The position numbers and the translations under genes are program-made. A model generated the notes under the pieces. It did not search any database. It was not told the DNA's origin and was given only the letters and a program-made list of their open reading frames with translations. A stretch of DNA of 64,000 bases from Phymatolithon calcareum (Eukaryota > Rhodophyta > Florideophyceae > Hapalidiales), in assembly GCA_977006965.1 (NCBI GenBank), contig OZ345359.1, forward strand, positions 2,604,001 to 2,668,000, given 5' to 3'. Positions within the stretch are counted from its first letter, which is position 1, and every line of letters begins with the position of its first letter. Below, piece by piece: positions 1 through 10,519 of this stretch.

Positions 1-1948
1 TCTGAGCGTAGCGCGGTTTAGCACCAAACCCGAGTGCTGCAATCATCCCATCGTGCAGATACCCAGATAGAATGGTACCAATTCCACCAAGTGCCTGTGC
101 GTACAGGCTAGGTCGTTGATCGCGCATTCGGTGCAGCGAGCTCAAATCACCATTGTCCGCATGCGAGAAGTCAACACAGACCAAGAAGTGAAGCTGCAAG
201 CCGCCTTGAAGGTAGGAGAGGAACGACGGCATCTGGGATGCAATGGCTTGCAAGATGACGAGCTTGCCAGAATTCTTGTAGCTATTCCCTCCTGACGCCG
301 CCTTCTTCTCGTTGATTACATCAAACGAATTATACTTTGTCAGTTGCTGCAAGTTGAAGTCCACAGTTCCAAGCAGATCATTGCGCGAAGTACTGTCATG
401 ATCGTAGACAGAAACTCGCAATCGGATTCGATCCCACGGGCGTCCGTGTGTAGGAATAAGATCGCGGCGTGGTCTCCAGTCCGGGTTCAAAGTTTCCCGA
501 ACAACTTCCGACTTGTGGATGACACGAGATTCTTCACCCCCTGACCCCACCAGGGTGAAAACGTAAAACGGATCCGACTTGCCAAAGGTGTCACTCTTGT
601 CAAGATCGCGGGCCCCAAAGCAGACTTTGAGGCGCAGCTTGCCCTCCACAGAATCGGTATGCGCCCGAACAGTTAGCTGACCGTATCGACCAGAGCCGGA
701 ACTGCTACGCAAACTGCGCACCAATTGCATATTCACGAGGCCGCGACGGACAACATCGCCAAGCGGCACGCAACATTCACCGATCTTATCTCCGTCTCGC
801 GGTGAGTCGCCACTGCCATCGGCATCATAAATTGAAAACCTCAGCAACTGATACGAACTGAAGTTGAAGTTCGTGGTGACACGAGTGGACCAAGTCGGGG
901 AGTGGGTATTCTTGATAATTTCAGTGCGACTGAGCACTTTCCACTTGATATTCGACGGGTTCGTCGCACGACCGTCATGCAAACTGCGTTCTTCTGGGAC
1001 ATACACATAACAAACGGGATCAGACTTGCCCGTCAGATCCTTCTTCTTCAGTCCCTTAGCACTCATTTCAAGGCTGACACTCTGCGGCGAGAATTGCTGT
1101 CCCGCGGTGGCCGAGGGACCCACAGAGAGTGCCGACATGCCATCAGCGAGAGCACCAACTGGCCCAGCCCCGGAGACTAGCGGCGAGGGACCTGGGGAAT
1201 GGAAGGGCGGGCGACCTTGTTCGAAAGGTGGGCGGAAATCATCTTGTTGTCTACCTCCATAAGGCGGGAAGCCTTGTCCGCCTGCCCCGCCTGGATAATT
1301 ACCTTGAAATCCAGGGCCCATGTATCCGCCAGGGCCTTGCATGGGCCCTTGCATTCCTGGAGGACCCTGCATACCAGGTGGCTGCATGCGATTGAAACCT
1401 CCATCATATCCTTCTTCGCGACGAAAATCTCCGGGGAATCGACCGAAACGTTCTCTTTCGTTGTAAGGATCGTCCATTCTGCTGCCCGGAGGCCCCTGAA
1501 ATCTACCATCGCGCCCTCCGCGCCCAAACCAATCATCACCGCCTCTGCCGAATCCTTCTCCCCGTCCAAATGCATCGCCCGGCCCATATCCGTCACCACG
1601 TCCAAAGCCATCTCCGCGTCCAAAGCCATTACCCCGTCCAAAAGCATCCCCGCGGCCAAATCCGTCGCCTTGAAAGCGACCGTCGCCGCCGCGACCAAAG
1701 TCGCCATAAGATGGACCCTGAAATCCTGGACCCATGAAACCGCCCGGCCCCTGCATCGGCCCTTGCATGCCACCTTGCATACCGCCTTGCATGCCTCCCT
1801 GCATTCCGCCCGGCATGTAACCTCCGGGTCCCTGGTACTCAGGGGGACCCCCGAAATCCTGTCTGCTAAACATACCCGGGGGTCCGCCTCCCGGGCCGTC
1901 GTGTCGCGGATCCCAACCTCCGCGGCGGTCGGGGTTATTGTATGCCAT
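1..1948 (-). CDS. Copine-like protein, 3' end beyond window
   Basis: An open frame runs from the ATG at 1948 to the left edge, giving 649 residues with no stop. Residues 1-280 are low complexity: repeated GGMQ units, then about ten FGRGD/FGRGN-type units and a second MQGP/MQGPGG block. Two C2 domains follow. C2A begins near residue 284, with a GKSDP motif at about 307-311 and an acidic YDADGSGD loop. C2B has DTFGKSDPF at about 453-461 and YDHDS later. The copine-type von Willebrand A domain starts near 580 (SFLSYLQGGLQLHF, then VDFSHADNGD with Asp593, then LGFGAK). Copines are Ca2+-dependent phospholipid-binding proteins that move from cytosol to membranes. The MIDAS-like sequence reads D-F-S-H-A instead of the usual D-x-T-x-S. 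The long disordered N-terminus is not typical of copines, which normally begin with C2A. The domain order makes the identification strong; the metal site may be altered. Confidence 0.9.
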   Translation of the reverse strand, partial: MAYNNPDRRGGWDPRHDGPGGGPPGMFSRQDFGGPPEYQGPGGYMPGGMQGGMQGGMQGGMQGPMQGPGGFMGPGFQGPSYGDFGRGGDGRFQGDGFGRGDAFGRGNGFGRGDGFGRGDGYGPGDAFGRGEGFGRGGDDWFGRGGRDGRFQGPPGSRMDDPYNERERFGRFPGDFRREEGYDGGFNRMQPPGMQGPPGMQGPMQGPGGYMGPGFQGNYPGGAGGQGFPPYGGRQQDDFRPPFEQGRPPFHSPGPSPLVSGAGPVGALADGMSALSVGPSATAGQQFSPQSVSLEMSAKGLKKKDLTGKSDPVCYVYVPEERSLHDGRATNPSNIKWKVLSRTEIIKNTHSPTWSTRVTTNFNFSSYQLLRFSIYDADGSGDSPRDGDKIGECCVPLGDVVRRGLVNMQLVRSLRSSSGSGRYGQLTVRAHTDSVEGKLRLKVCFGARDLDKSDTFGKSDPFYVFTLVGSGGEESRVIHKSEVVRETLNPDWRPRRDLIPTHGRPWDRIRLRVSVYDHDSTSRNDLLGTVDFNLQQLTKYNSFDVINEKKAASGGNSYKNSGKLVILQAIASQMPSFLSYLQGGLQLHFLVCVDFSHADNGDLSSLHRMRDQRPSLYAQALGGIGTILSGYLHDGMIAALGFGAKPRYAQ

Positions 1949-4380
1949 TTCGGGCAGAGCGTCTGCTGTGAAGGCGCGGCGTTCCGGTTTCCACGGTTTC
2001 CGTTTAGCCTCCAGGCGCAATTAGCCTAGCGCAGCACGGGAAACGTTTCCACGTTGAGAGCGGTACAGGGTAGTTGGTACCAGGGATTCTGTTCACCGTT
2101 TTGTGCCGTGAAACTGGTGCACGTGACTTAGACTTGACGCCCGTGCTTCTGTTCCCTTATTTGCACGCTGGGACGGCAAAGCGGGCAGCGTGAAGCCGGG
2201 CCCGTTGCAGGACACAGGTATGATGTACAAGGAAGAAAACATCTGTAAATGACTTGTCCTGAACGGCGCCATTTGTACAGGTGTATCAAATATCGATATT
2301 TAAGCGGTCCCAGTGGGTCATTAGTCACGCGATGGTCATCAGGACAACATTGCCCAATGGAAGATTTGCACGTCGCAGATCCAGCGGGACACGATCCTCT
2401 ACGGAGGCCCTAGCGGTCCCAGAAGGGCCCTATCGTATTATTGTATCGTGCTGCACCAGCAGATCTTCCCTTCCACCTCAACGTTCATGTTTCACTCTAC
2501 CGTCCCCTCTCCCCCTTACCGATTTCAGAAGTGTGCTCTGAACAACGGATAGCCTCTGTCACAATGCGCTATAATTAATCGCATCTCAAGACTCAGAAAT
2601 CATGGCAGAAGATTTGCCAGACCCGATGACGAGGCCCATGTTGCACTACCTCGCTGTGCTCGTGTATGAATTTGAAGGAATGAGTGCGCCGACGTTAGAC
2701 AATCTGCTTTCTAGTTTGAAAAGATGTCCAACAGCATGAAACAAGGGCATCAAGAACATTTGACCAATTAGGAAATGGAATAAGATAATGCTTCCGAGGT
2801 ACCGTAATAGCTTTTGAAATGGTGACGAGATTGACCTCTGCCTAGAATGAAGGGGAAAGAAGCTCGTATGCAATGGCACCCTCACATACGTCGAAGAGGA
2901 CAGTGTCAACCTTTATGTCGATGCACCATGGAATGGCTTACCTCGTTCGAAAAGCGATACGCCAAGAATTGGCGCTCGTCAAAGCGCTCCATCTGTATTT
3001 CGAACCATGCCATTATCCGTGATTATTTCAGGCGACATTCAGAGCTTCTCTTCGACGGCATGTGAAACCCCAAGAGGACGACGAGTCAACCGAGCTTGGT
3101 TATGAAACAGCGTTCTCACTAGGGATGAGCATATCATAAGGTGTGGAATTCAGATCTATCTCAATCAATCACAATTCCAACGAACATGGCCCTGTATCTG
3201 GTCCGATTTTAATGACTGGGACGTTTCGGCATGGGATTACCCAATCATGCTGCACCGTTCGGACTGCAGCATCATCACGCGTTTCATTGGCTCCTCAGAT
3301 TGTCCGTGGCTGCGTGAAAACTGCGCTCGAGATCGACGCACAACTCTCCCCGTAGTCGCGATTATACGCTTGCACAGTGGAGCCAATCGATTCACTTCTT
3401 TGCATTGCACTCCCTACGCTGCACACGCTACGCAATGCTTGAGGGGCGGAAACAGCTACAGCTTCACTGTCATCTTCAGGACGCGTGCCGTCGTGCGCTT
3501 GCGATAAGAACGATTCCGGTAGGCATATTCCAGTCACTCGGCGCATTGGAACGTTGAAAACGCACAGCGGATAAAACGCACGTCCGCGCCACTTTCTAGT
3601 CTGGAAAAGCGTCACCCATATATCTATACTTCTCCCTGTTATTGAGACGGCAATGCCGTTATGCCGTCACGGCATAATCCCATCTGTAGGCGTGCTGTCC
3701 AAGCTCACGACTGCGTACCGCCAACGTTTGCTTTGTTTGACTTCTTTCTTGCCGCGCTGAAATGTTGAATGGACCTGAGGAACAGGAAAAATATTCTCTC
3801 GAAGCGGCGCGAACAGCACATACGAATTCTAAAAGATCATCATTTACAATTGGTATCTGCCGTCTCGATGAGCTGTCTGTCGTCAAGTACATGCTGCATT
3901 TAGAGCTCTAACTTCTAGAAGGGATCCTAGGATCGTAGTGCATGCGTCCACGAGTTCGAAACATTTCTAAGCAGCCGAAATATTCTTTCTTCAAATGTAT
4001 ACAGCTGCATGCAGCATGTATTACACTGCCGCTCCAGTACAGTCTTAGGAGTGTTACTGAGTGATTTATTATTAAAAAATAAACAACAAAACAGTTACTT
4101 GAAAAGTAATACACCTGGGTATTGGAAATCTGTCGCCCCATGCGGACTCTGGTCATGTACCACAAGCCCTTGGAAACGTCAAGGTTATGCGATGGCAACG
4201 ACTAGAATTTGAGCACTATAATTATTGTCCTAACTGTCATATTCAGACCTAGCGTGGGCCCGACTCTAACACTACTTCAGAGCGATAACCGAGAAAGCAC
4301 TACATGACCTTTTTCTCTTCAGCAAAAACATTATGGACTGTATGCAGAATCTTAACGTGCCGCATCGAAGATGCTGGCCG
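1949..4380. other. Intergenic region without a supported gene
   Basis: The first few hundred bases must hold the copine promoter and 5' UTR. A short reading frame starting MAEDLPDPMTRP at 2601 (45 codons) and an open stretch at 2851-3082 (GKKLVCNGTLTYVEED...) are not recognised and could be exons or remnants. No repeat of this region was noticed elsewhere in the window. Confidence 0.35.
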
Positions 4381-4560
4381 CCTTCAGGAAAAGAACGATA
4401 GCCGAAGAAGCACGAGGGCCCTCCTTGCCGGTGATATAATGGATTAAGGACCGTCGCTGGGGATGGTTAGGATATGTTTTACGCATAGATAAGGAGAGGC
4501 TTGTCCGCAAGATAATGCTACAATGCGCACCCAGAACACACTCCTCTCTCCTCTCTCCTT
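4380..4560 (+). pseudogene. LINE-type C-terminal fragment (RRWGWLGYVLR)
   Basis: From 4446 the plus strand reads KDRRWGWLGYVLRIDKERL followed by VRKIML. The pattern RRxxWLGHVLRMxxxRxxRK is common near the C-terminus of non-LTR retrotransposon polyproteins. A stop lies directly upstream and no RT domain is attached, so this is a dead fragment. The family was assigned from one motif only. Confidence 0.45.
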
Positions 4561-4814
4561 GGCGATATTCCAAACCAAGATATCGAATCGGATAGGACCA
4601 ACGCTTCCGACCTCAGAAAGTGGAAGCAAATGAAGCCTTCTAGACGTGCTATCCTCTTAGGGGAATAAAGCAATCATCATGTCATGTATGCAGAATGAAG
4701 CAGGCCTGTACTGAAAACAAGAAGCGACTCTTCGGAAATTTTTAGAAAGAGTTCTAAAAAAGCCAGTGCATGCTAGGGCTCCGACAGGAGACCAATCACA
4801 AGAAAAGAGCTACC

Positions 4815-4895
4815 GTATTGTGAGTAGTGCCTGAGGAAGCCTTGCCTGTATATTCGTAAGACTGTGGTCCTAACTTGTCAAAAAATACAAAAAAC
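4815..4895 (+). repeat. LINE 3'-tail-like repeat, copy 1
   Basis: The stretch CTGAGGAAGCCTTGCC, a short spacer, then GACTGTGG and an A-rich end recurs at 51300-51400 (plus) and 35400-35480 (minus). The other copies carry an AAGC...GCTTTTAAAA pairing like the stem at other LINE 3' ends in this window, so this is probably a severely 5'-truncated LINE tail. Confidence 0.5.
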
Positions 4896-4984
4896 TATGT
4901 AGGTAGACAACAGAAGCGCGATCGGCAAGCACGGAGGTAATCTCTGCATAATTTTTCCACAAACTCACAATGCGCCCCATCAAC

Positions 4985-5250
4985 TGACTCACCCGTGGTA
5001 TTGTGGTCAAACTGCCTCCGCGCATTTGTGCGCATATTTCGGTATGATACAGGCAGGAATGTTGAGGTCGCTGGTTCGAGTCCTATCACGAGCAAGAATT
5101 GGATTACGTTCTGCGAAGGGAACACGGATGTCACAGTGTAGTGGCGTGCCCCAGTACTCGCGGGAAGCAGATACGCTAGTACCCAGAAAGAATCCAGTCC
5201 AGGAGCATCTTACAGGCCCCCTAGATGTTGAGAAACTAAATGTGTAACTC
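4985..5250 (+). repeat. tRNA-derived SINE candidate, plus copy
   Basis: This roughly 250-bp unit matches the complement of 25305-25545. Near its 5' end it has GGTTCGAGTCC (5070s), a good pol III B box, preceded about 55 bases upstream by an A-box-like TGTGGTCAAACTGCC and a GCGCATTTGTGCGC hairpin where an anticodon arm would be. The T-stem does not pair beyond two base pairs, so it is not a working tRNA. The unit ends near an AAAGAAAGAAAG tract. A tRNA-headed SINE fits best; two copies are too few to define its ends. Confidence 0.5.
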
Positions 5251-7489
5251 AGATATCCTGCAATAAAAGAAAGAAAGAACTATTAGGACTCCTCTTTCTG
5301 GACCACATGGCCTGTACTAACCACAAGCAACTTGTGAGTGCAGCGCACCTGGTGCGATTGCATCTTGGTCATTCGCGCTGGCCACACTGTTGCAGCGGCA
5401 TACCGCAAGGCCCGAAGCCAAGTGTTTTATGGACGAGTCGGAGATTGACTCACTGGTGCGGAGCAGGAAGACAAATAGTGAGAGATAAATGCCTACCTTA
5501 ACATCTCATCTGGAAACTGCTCTGCTGTAGTGGTATTTCTTTTCTGGATTGACTACCTCGACCAAAGCATTGGAATTATTTATTTATTTTTATTCTTTTC
5601 TCGAAAAGTGTCGAGAATAAATAATTTATTGTTGAACGCAGAAGCAATAAATTATTGTATTCAAGTTCAGTGAGGTATAAATAACTGGTTATTCCCCGAA
5701 TTATTAGATCCTTCTTGCTACTTTCTGTCGCGATAGAATAACCGGATCGAAAAAATGAGAAGTCCGATACAATAATTGTCGCAACCACGACGATCTCAAT
5801 AAATACAATAAATAATCGAGACTCAGGAATAAATTATTGGAACAATAATTTAAATAATTACAATAGCAATTATTTTTTCCAATGCTTTGACCTCGACTGT
5901 TCACGCATGAGATTTTGTTCACACACTTTGTCTACAAAGCATCATAGCTTTTCTAGTATGAACGGGACTCCGGAGAAATATTAAGAACGGAAAAGGTATT
6001 AGACTCCATAATACTCTACAGCGTCACCATAATTGACAATATGGAGGACGACGAGTCCTTGTATTAGGGAACAGGCGATATACTAAAATGAAAAAGTTAT
6101 GAAAAGCTGCTTATTGAGGGCTTTCAAAAAAACAACTAAATAGTTGCAAGAAAAATCATGGTTTTTCTACTGTCCACTGCAAGCTCTCTGCCTTGCGCAC
6201 CGGAAAGATGAACTATTCTATTGAAAAAGCATCTCTTCTGTCAGAAGAGAACTTGTAAACCAGCGGAGGAAAGATGTATTGAGTGTGCCACAGGAAAATA
6301 GAAAGTTAGAGAACTTCAGTTATAGGATCATGATATCAATGCCAACTTCGACAGTGAAAAATTGCATTCCATCCTTCGCTTCCATGCTTTGCTTCGTGTT
6401 GTCGAATTCGACAAAGCTTCCCAACCGGCGTAGCAGATTGAGAACATGCAGAGGAATGAAACCCTCATGCAGTATCCCTGGTGAGAATTCAAAACAGCAT
6501 TCCTTTGGCTAACATACTGGTGTCATTTGTGCCATACTGCTACAGATCTCGGAGAGCGCCGCCAGAGAGCAACGATTCTACACGTACTAATCGACCTGCG
6601 TAATCGAGAAGACAGAACTACACCTCCCGAACAACTTCTCTATTGCAAAAATGATTGAAATGGGACTACGTTTTATTTGCCTTCCTTGCTGTGCTTCACG
6701 ATCTCTCACAACGATCAGAGCCACAACGCACTACCGCACCAATCCACGCCATGCCGTTCTGCTCACCTGCATTAGACTAGAACGCTTCGCGAACGACCCT
6801 ACTATTCTTGTCCTGGCATATCTTTCCTCCTGCCAACCTTGAAAAATTCTGCATGGGTTTGCTTGCAACTGAAACAAATGAAAAACAATCCAGTCGACTC
6901 GCCACAGTATGTTTCGAACGCTGCGGCGCTGCTCTTCGGCTCGCCTATGCAAATCTATCGTCTTCATCCATTCGCCGCAGTTTTTTGTACACTATTTCAC
7001 AGGACGTCGTGTGGACTTGTCCAGATGTGAGCGTGCGCATCTTGGAACTTACGGACGACAACTAGTTCGGAACATGTGGAGCATGAAGACGGGAAACCTA
7101 CTACCTTTTCTTTTATCCACCATATACGTTTGAGGCGGTGAAAACAGGCCCTTTCCCCCTGGATGCACCCTTGTCTGACAAGGTCCACTCTAGAATGGTA
7201 GTGAACAACTGGCTTATAGACAATGAGTTCAGGGAGACAGATACTCCTGTTTGTTTGTTAGTAAACAAATTATAAAAGCAGACACAATTTCACAGAACTG
7301 TGGTCCATCCGCTGACTGGTAGCATGCCTGGGTTGGCCTGACGACCCGTTCCTGTACAATACGTAAACGATTGGAGAGACGTCTGGTACAGACTTTGCGA
7401 TGCATGGCAAGGATATTCCAATACAATTTTTTTTGAATGACATTACTACTACTAAATTAATACAGCGGAAATAGAGAAATCTTGCCTTT
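5251..7489. other. AT-rich intergenic stretch, no supported gene
   Basis: Positions 5570-5900 are strikingly AT-rich, with many AATAAATTATTG-like words and a CGAAAAGTGTCG hairpin. Short reading frames between 6000 and 7400 show no recognisable domain and no relation to the other repeats here. Confidence 0.35.
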
Positions 7490-7705
7490 TCGATGTGAAC
7501 AAGGACCGGGCTGGAACACGTCGAGGGAAGAGATGGTGCAGAACAGAGATCGCCTCGAATGGAAGAGAAAAAAGGAAGATCCCGTGCAAAACGACAAGTG
7601 AGTTGCCAGCATTCTTTAAAAACCCTAGGGTGAACCACAGACAACGTGCGCTTCTGTACATGTGTGGAAGATTTCCGCTGGTGTCTACAAGAAGTATCGT
7701 GTGAA
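7490..7705 (+). pseudogene. LINE C-terminal domain fragment
   Basis: The translation contains EKRKIPCKTT, then RQRALLYMCGRFPLVSTRS. It lines up with KRKIPVDRKE...KWYVGRFPPRKPS in the F1 LINE at 46829-47635 and with other copies. It is a short, isolated piece of the C-terminal domain that follows reverse transcriptase in these LINEs. Confidence 0.6.
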
Positions 7706-8316
7706 TGACTTGCCGCAATAGTATTTTTATTGATTGGTGAGGACAGTGCAATAGCAATAACAGAAATGGCACTTGTTTGCAATAGAAGATGACCGGCAAT
7801 ATGAAGGCAATATCGAAAATCTGCTTCACACTCAGGATATGCGACTGCGAATACCAGTCAATCTCTTTGCAATACATGTTGCAATAAGGTCGGACTCATA
7901 CAAGAGCGCTCCAATAGAAATCTACTGCATTATATTGGCAATGCAATATATTGGATTCCAGCCCTGATGGTGTGTACACAGGGATCGTTGCAATTTACCT
8001 TGAAGAGACCATAGCTGATGCACACGAAGCGCCGAGAAGAAGAAAAAAGGTGGATTTTTAATTGAGGAAATTCACTACATGGCCGCCAAGAGTGGGAAAA
8101 ATTCACTACATGGCCGCACTCGCCGAACCTAACTCACCCCTAGCCATATGCACTATCATAACTAACCCTAGCCAAAACTACTACTCATCCGTTTTCTCAG
8201 AGCACTCTATGCGACAGTAAACTTTATTGCGTGTGCTACTCTCTCTGGTTTAGCTCCTCGTCCCAACCATTGATAGCATCTCCGTCGACGAAGGCGGTGA
8301 GTTCGATGATCATGGA

Positions 8317-8520
8317 CTAAGCCGCTTTGTCGATATGCTTTCGCTTCGTCTCGACAAGGTTGTGGATGTTGGGCCTACTGCTTGTCTGCGAGAAGTGACC
8401 AGTGCTTCCGCACGAGGAGCAGCGACGGACCCTCATTTCGGAAGGCAAGTAGGGCTTCTTGCGCTTGTGGCCCGGATTAGGCACAAGATCAAACAGCACC
8501 AAATCATCCTGTACTAGCTG
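8317..8520 (-). pseudogene. Transposase C-terminal zinc-knuckle remnant
   Basis: The minus-strand translation has RRCSSCGSTGHFSQTSSRP, a CxxCGxxGHxxxxC zinc knuckle whose final Cys is Ser. Such knuckles close many MULE transposases, which agrees with the flanking TIRs and 10-bp duplication. Upstream the frame is broken by stops and no catalytic DDE segment is visible. Confidence 0.5.
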
Positions 8521-8892
8521 GTCACGAGTGACTGCAACACGCGTGATGCTGCCCTCTCACTGCTTGACCCGCGTTCTCAACATCCATACGTCCCTGAACC
8601 CATGCTTTTTACACGGGTTGAACGACACCCGATGGTGCACCCAGCGCCTAGAAGCGTACAAAAGTGCAGCGACCACTTGTTGCGCTTCGCCACGAGGTGG
8701 CCTTGCTCATCGGCGTGTTGTGGGAGATCACGACGTTGATATCGCCGCCACAACTTGATCCAGAGTAGTTGCGCACCTGTAGCACGAGCTCCTTCTCTTC
8801 CATTATTTCAGAGTGCTTAGTGCGGGAGCGTTGAGAGTTGAGCGTAGCAGACGTATACGACGACGTGCTTACAGTGCGCCGTCGTATTCGTA

Positions 8893-9165
8893 ACGGATAA
8901 GGGGATATTTGATGATTTTATTTTTGAGAGCTCCCAAAGCCTCACCTTGGAGTAACGGGGCAGCTCTTGCATAATCTCTACGCTATAGTCATCTGGCTGC
9001 TCAAAACGTTCTTGATTCGTAATTCTCTCCCAACAAGAGCTCCGGTAAGTCTCTTGCACTCAAACTCAATTTCTGTACTCATCTTCGATGACGCTAGAGT
9101 ACGTTGTAAGGCGACTAGTTCGACCACCGCGGTAATCCCACAGTACGCACCCAACACTGTGTAAC
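8893..9165 (-). pseudogene. F2 LINE 3'-terminal fragment
   Basis: The 3' end GGGGATATTTGATGATTTTATTTTTGAG... (written on the plus strand) matches the F2 ends at 13322, 37486 and 62964. The minus-strand coding part reads AVVELVALQRTLASSK and EIEFECKRLTGALVGRELRI, homologous to the F2 segment at 63008-63274. It is 5'-truncated and lies inside the MULE-like element. Confidence 0.65.
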
Positions 9166-9244
9166 GGATAAGTAGTAGGTATGGCTAGGGATGGCCATGT
9201 AGAGAATTTTTCCCACTTTTGGTGGCCATGTAGTGAATTTCCTC

Positions 9245-9292
9245 ATTTTTATTTAATAGTTACCAACGCATCTGCTGACGAAGCGCCAAGAG
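9245..9292 (-). repeat. F3 LINE tail, right half (left half 8034-8063)
   Basis: ATTTTTATTTAATAGTTACC and then AACGCATCTGCTGACG is the standard F3 LINE 3' UTR. Its missing start, GAAGAAGAAAAAAGGTGG, lies at 8034-8053 on the other side of the MULE-like element, so the tail was split by that insertion. Confidence 0.65.
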
Positions 9293-9320
9293 CTGTGTCT
9301 GACATGGTGACCAGTGGTGA

Positions 9321-9363
9321 CCAGGACGCATGGTGTGGTTACTCACCACACCATGCGTCCTGG
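9321..9363. repeat. 19-bp perfect inverted repeat, 5-nt loop
   Basis: CCAGGACGCATGGTGTGGT (9321-9339) is followed by TACTC and by its exact reverse complement (9345-9363). No gene is adjacent. It may be a fold-back scar of transposition. Confidence 0.85.
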
Positions 9364-9445
9364 CCTGCCGTGGGAGCTTACAAACAATCCAATTTTAGTT
9401 TCGTGGCAGTATTACTTTACCCTTCGGTATCCCTCCGAAATGGAA

Positions 9446-10510
9446 ACGTAGATTTTTATTTACAAGTTACCAATGCATCTGCTGACGCTTGGGGCAATTT
9501 TCCTAGTGCCAGGAGGTTTGGCTGGATTCTGTCGAAAGAAGAGTTTCTTATTTTGTTGGTGCTTTTTGAATTTGGAATTTACTAAACGCCCTCAGAAGCA
9601 CTCATGAGACTGCAAGGGAGATCCGTTTCAGCAGCTACTTGTAGCTTCGATCATCTACTCAAATCCGTGTAATCCGGGTTAACGTTGTAGCCCTAGCTGC
9701 AAAAATCGTCTCTCGGAAAAAGGGCGGTGGGAAAAGCTTGGGGTACACTGGTAAGATTTCCTATGGGGCTCAGGGTCGAAGCCAAATTGACGCCATGTCT
9801 ATTCTATTATTTTGTTGGTGTAACACAATTCAGTGGAGGACAAAACCCACCTCTGGTCTCCTATTCCTCTGAAATGCCATACCTCAATTTGTACATCATC
9901 CAATAGCAGTATGAACCCATCACAACGTATTCATTCCTTGTTAGTAGGACAGGCGGGGCAATTTTTGGGTCTCAGTTCATTCCTCGACATCGGCAGGCTT
10001 GGCAAGTCGATATTTTTCGCACTTTAAAATTTTCAACATCGAGGGGGAAAAATATTCCACAATGCTGTGTCACGCATAGTCGACGGGAAGTGGACCGGAT
10101 GGTTTCAGATTTCGGCCCCAGCCTTGGCCGCTTGAAACAGGGCAAGGGCTTCGTCAAGTGCTCTTCTCGTACAGGCACTTTCTTCGGGTGATAGCTCATA
10201 TTTTTATAGGCCTGTCTTGATAGATTTGACAGCATCTTTTCCAGTTTGACCTGTGCGTGCTATGAGCTCCGAGTGCTCATGGGCGGTAGCGCTCCAAAAG
10301 ATCATTTTATGACCATTGTCCTGCATCTCCTTGACTTGAAGGGCGTTTTTTGTCTTTTTCCAATTTAGAGGCGGCTTCCAGAATCTTTCTTCTTTGGTAC
10401 TGTCGATTGAGGCGGTCTTGAGTCCCAAACTGTAAATGCTCTGATTTCGATCCACGAGGACCGAAGGTGTTCCGGTAGAACTTGAGCAGTGAGACGAATA
10501 GCTACAGTTC
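9446..10510 (-). mobile_element. F3 LINE, 5'-truncated, interrupted
   Basis: The 3' UTR (TAGATTTTTATTTACAAG... on plus) is followed, reading right, by decayed coding sequence: NWKKTKNALQVKEMQDNGHK, then IFWSATAHEHSELIARTGQ and TGKDAVKSIK on the minus strand. This parallels AIKWSFGMFPPMRTSTLIEL...GKDAIKDSK in the F3 copy at 13403. No RT domain remains. The tail is interrupted by an F4 tail at 9562-9807. Confidence 0.6.
9562..9807 (-). mobile_element. F4 LINE tail inserted in F3, 13-bp TSD
   Basis: This 246-bp segment matches the 3' UTR of the F4 LINE at 51640-51870 (for example GCACTCATGAGACTG, AAGCTTGGGGT). It is flanked by TATTTTGTTGGTG at 9549-9561 and again at 9808-9820. The exact duplication shows target-primed insertion of a severely 5'-truncated LINE into the F3 tail. 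Confidence 0.8.
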
Positions 10511-10519
10511 CGCACGGGA

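Larger units (their letters stand above)
8064..9244. mobile_element. MULE-like DNA transposon, 1181 bp, long TIRs
   Basis: Terminal inverted repeats of about 52 bp (three mismatches) begin GAGGAAATTCACTACATGGCC at both ends, and each holds a second copy of ATTC(A/T)CTACATGGCC, so the ends have internal direct repeats. The element is flanked by ATTTTTAATT (8054-8063) and ATTTTTATTT (9245-9254), a 10-bp duplication with one mismatch. Long TIRs, a 9-11-bp TSD and a CCHC-type knuckle in the interior are typical of Mutator-like elements. It sits inside an F3 LINE tail, whose halves lie at 8034-8063 and 9245-9290. The interior also carries an F2 LINE fragment. It is decayed. Confidence 0.7.

Noticed and set aside
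1199-2029. Long plus-strand frame opposite the copine
   Set aside because: It is the antisense shadow of the Gly/Met repeat region. The minus frame has C2 domains and continues to the window edge.
2601-3082. Possible split gene MAEDLPDP... plus GKKLVCNG...
   Set aside because: No splice sites or homology could be supported; left unannotated.
5060-5095. tRNA gene
   Set aside because: The B box is good but the acceptor and T stems do not pair, and a second copy shows it is part of a dispersed repeat.
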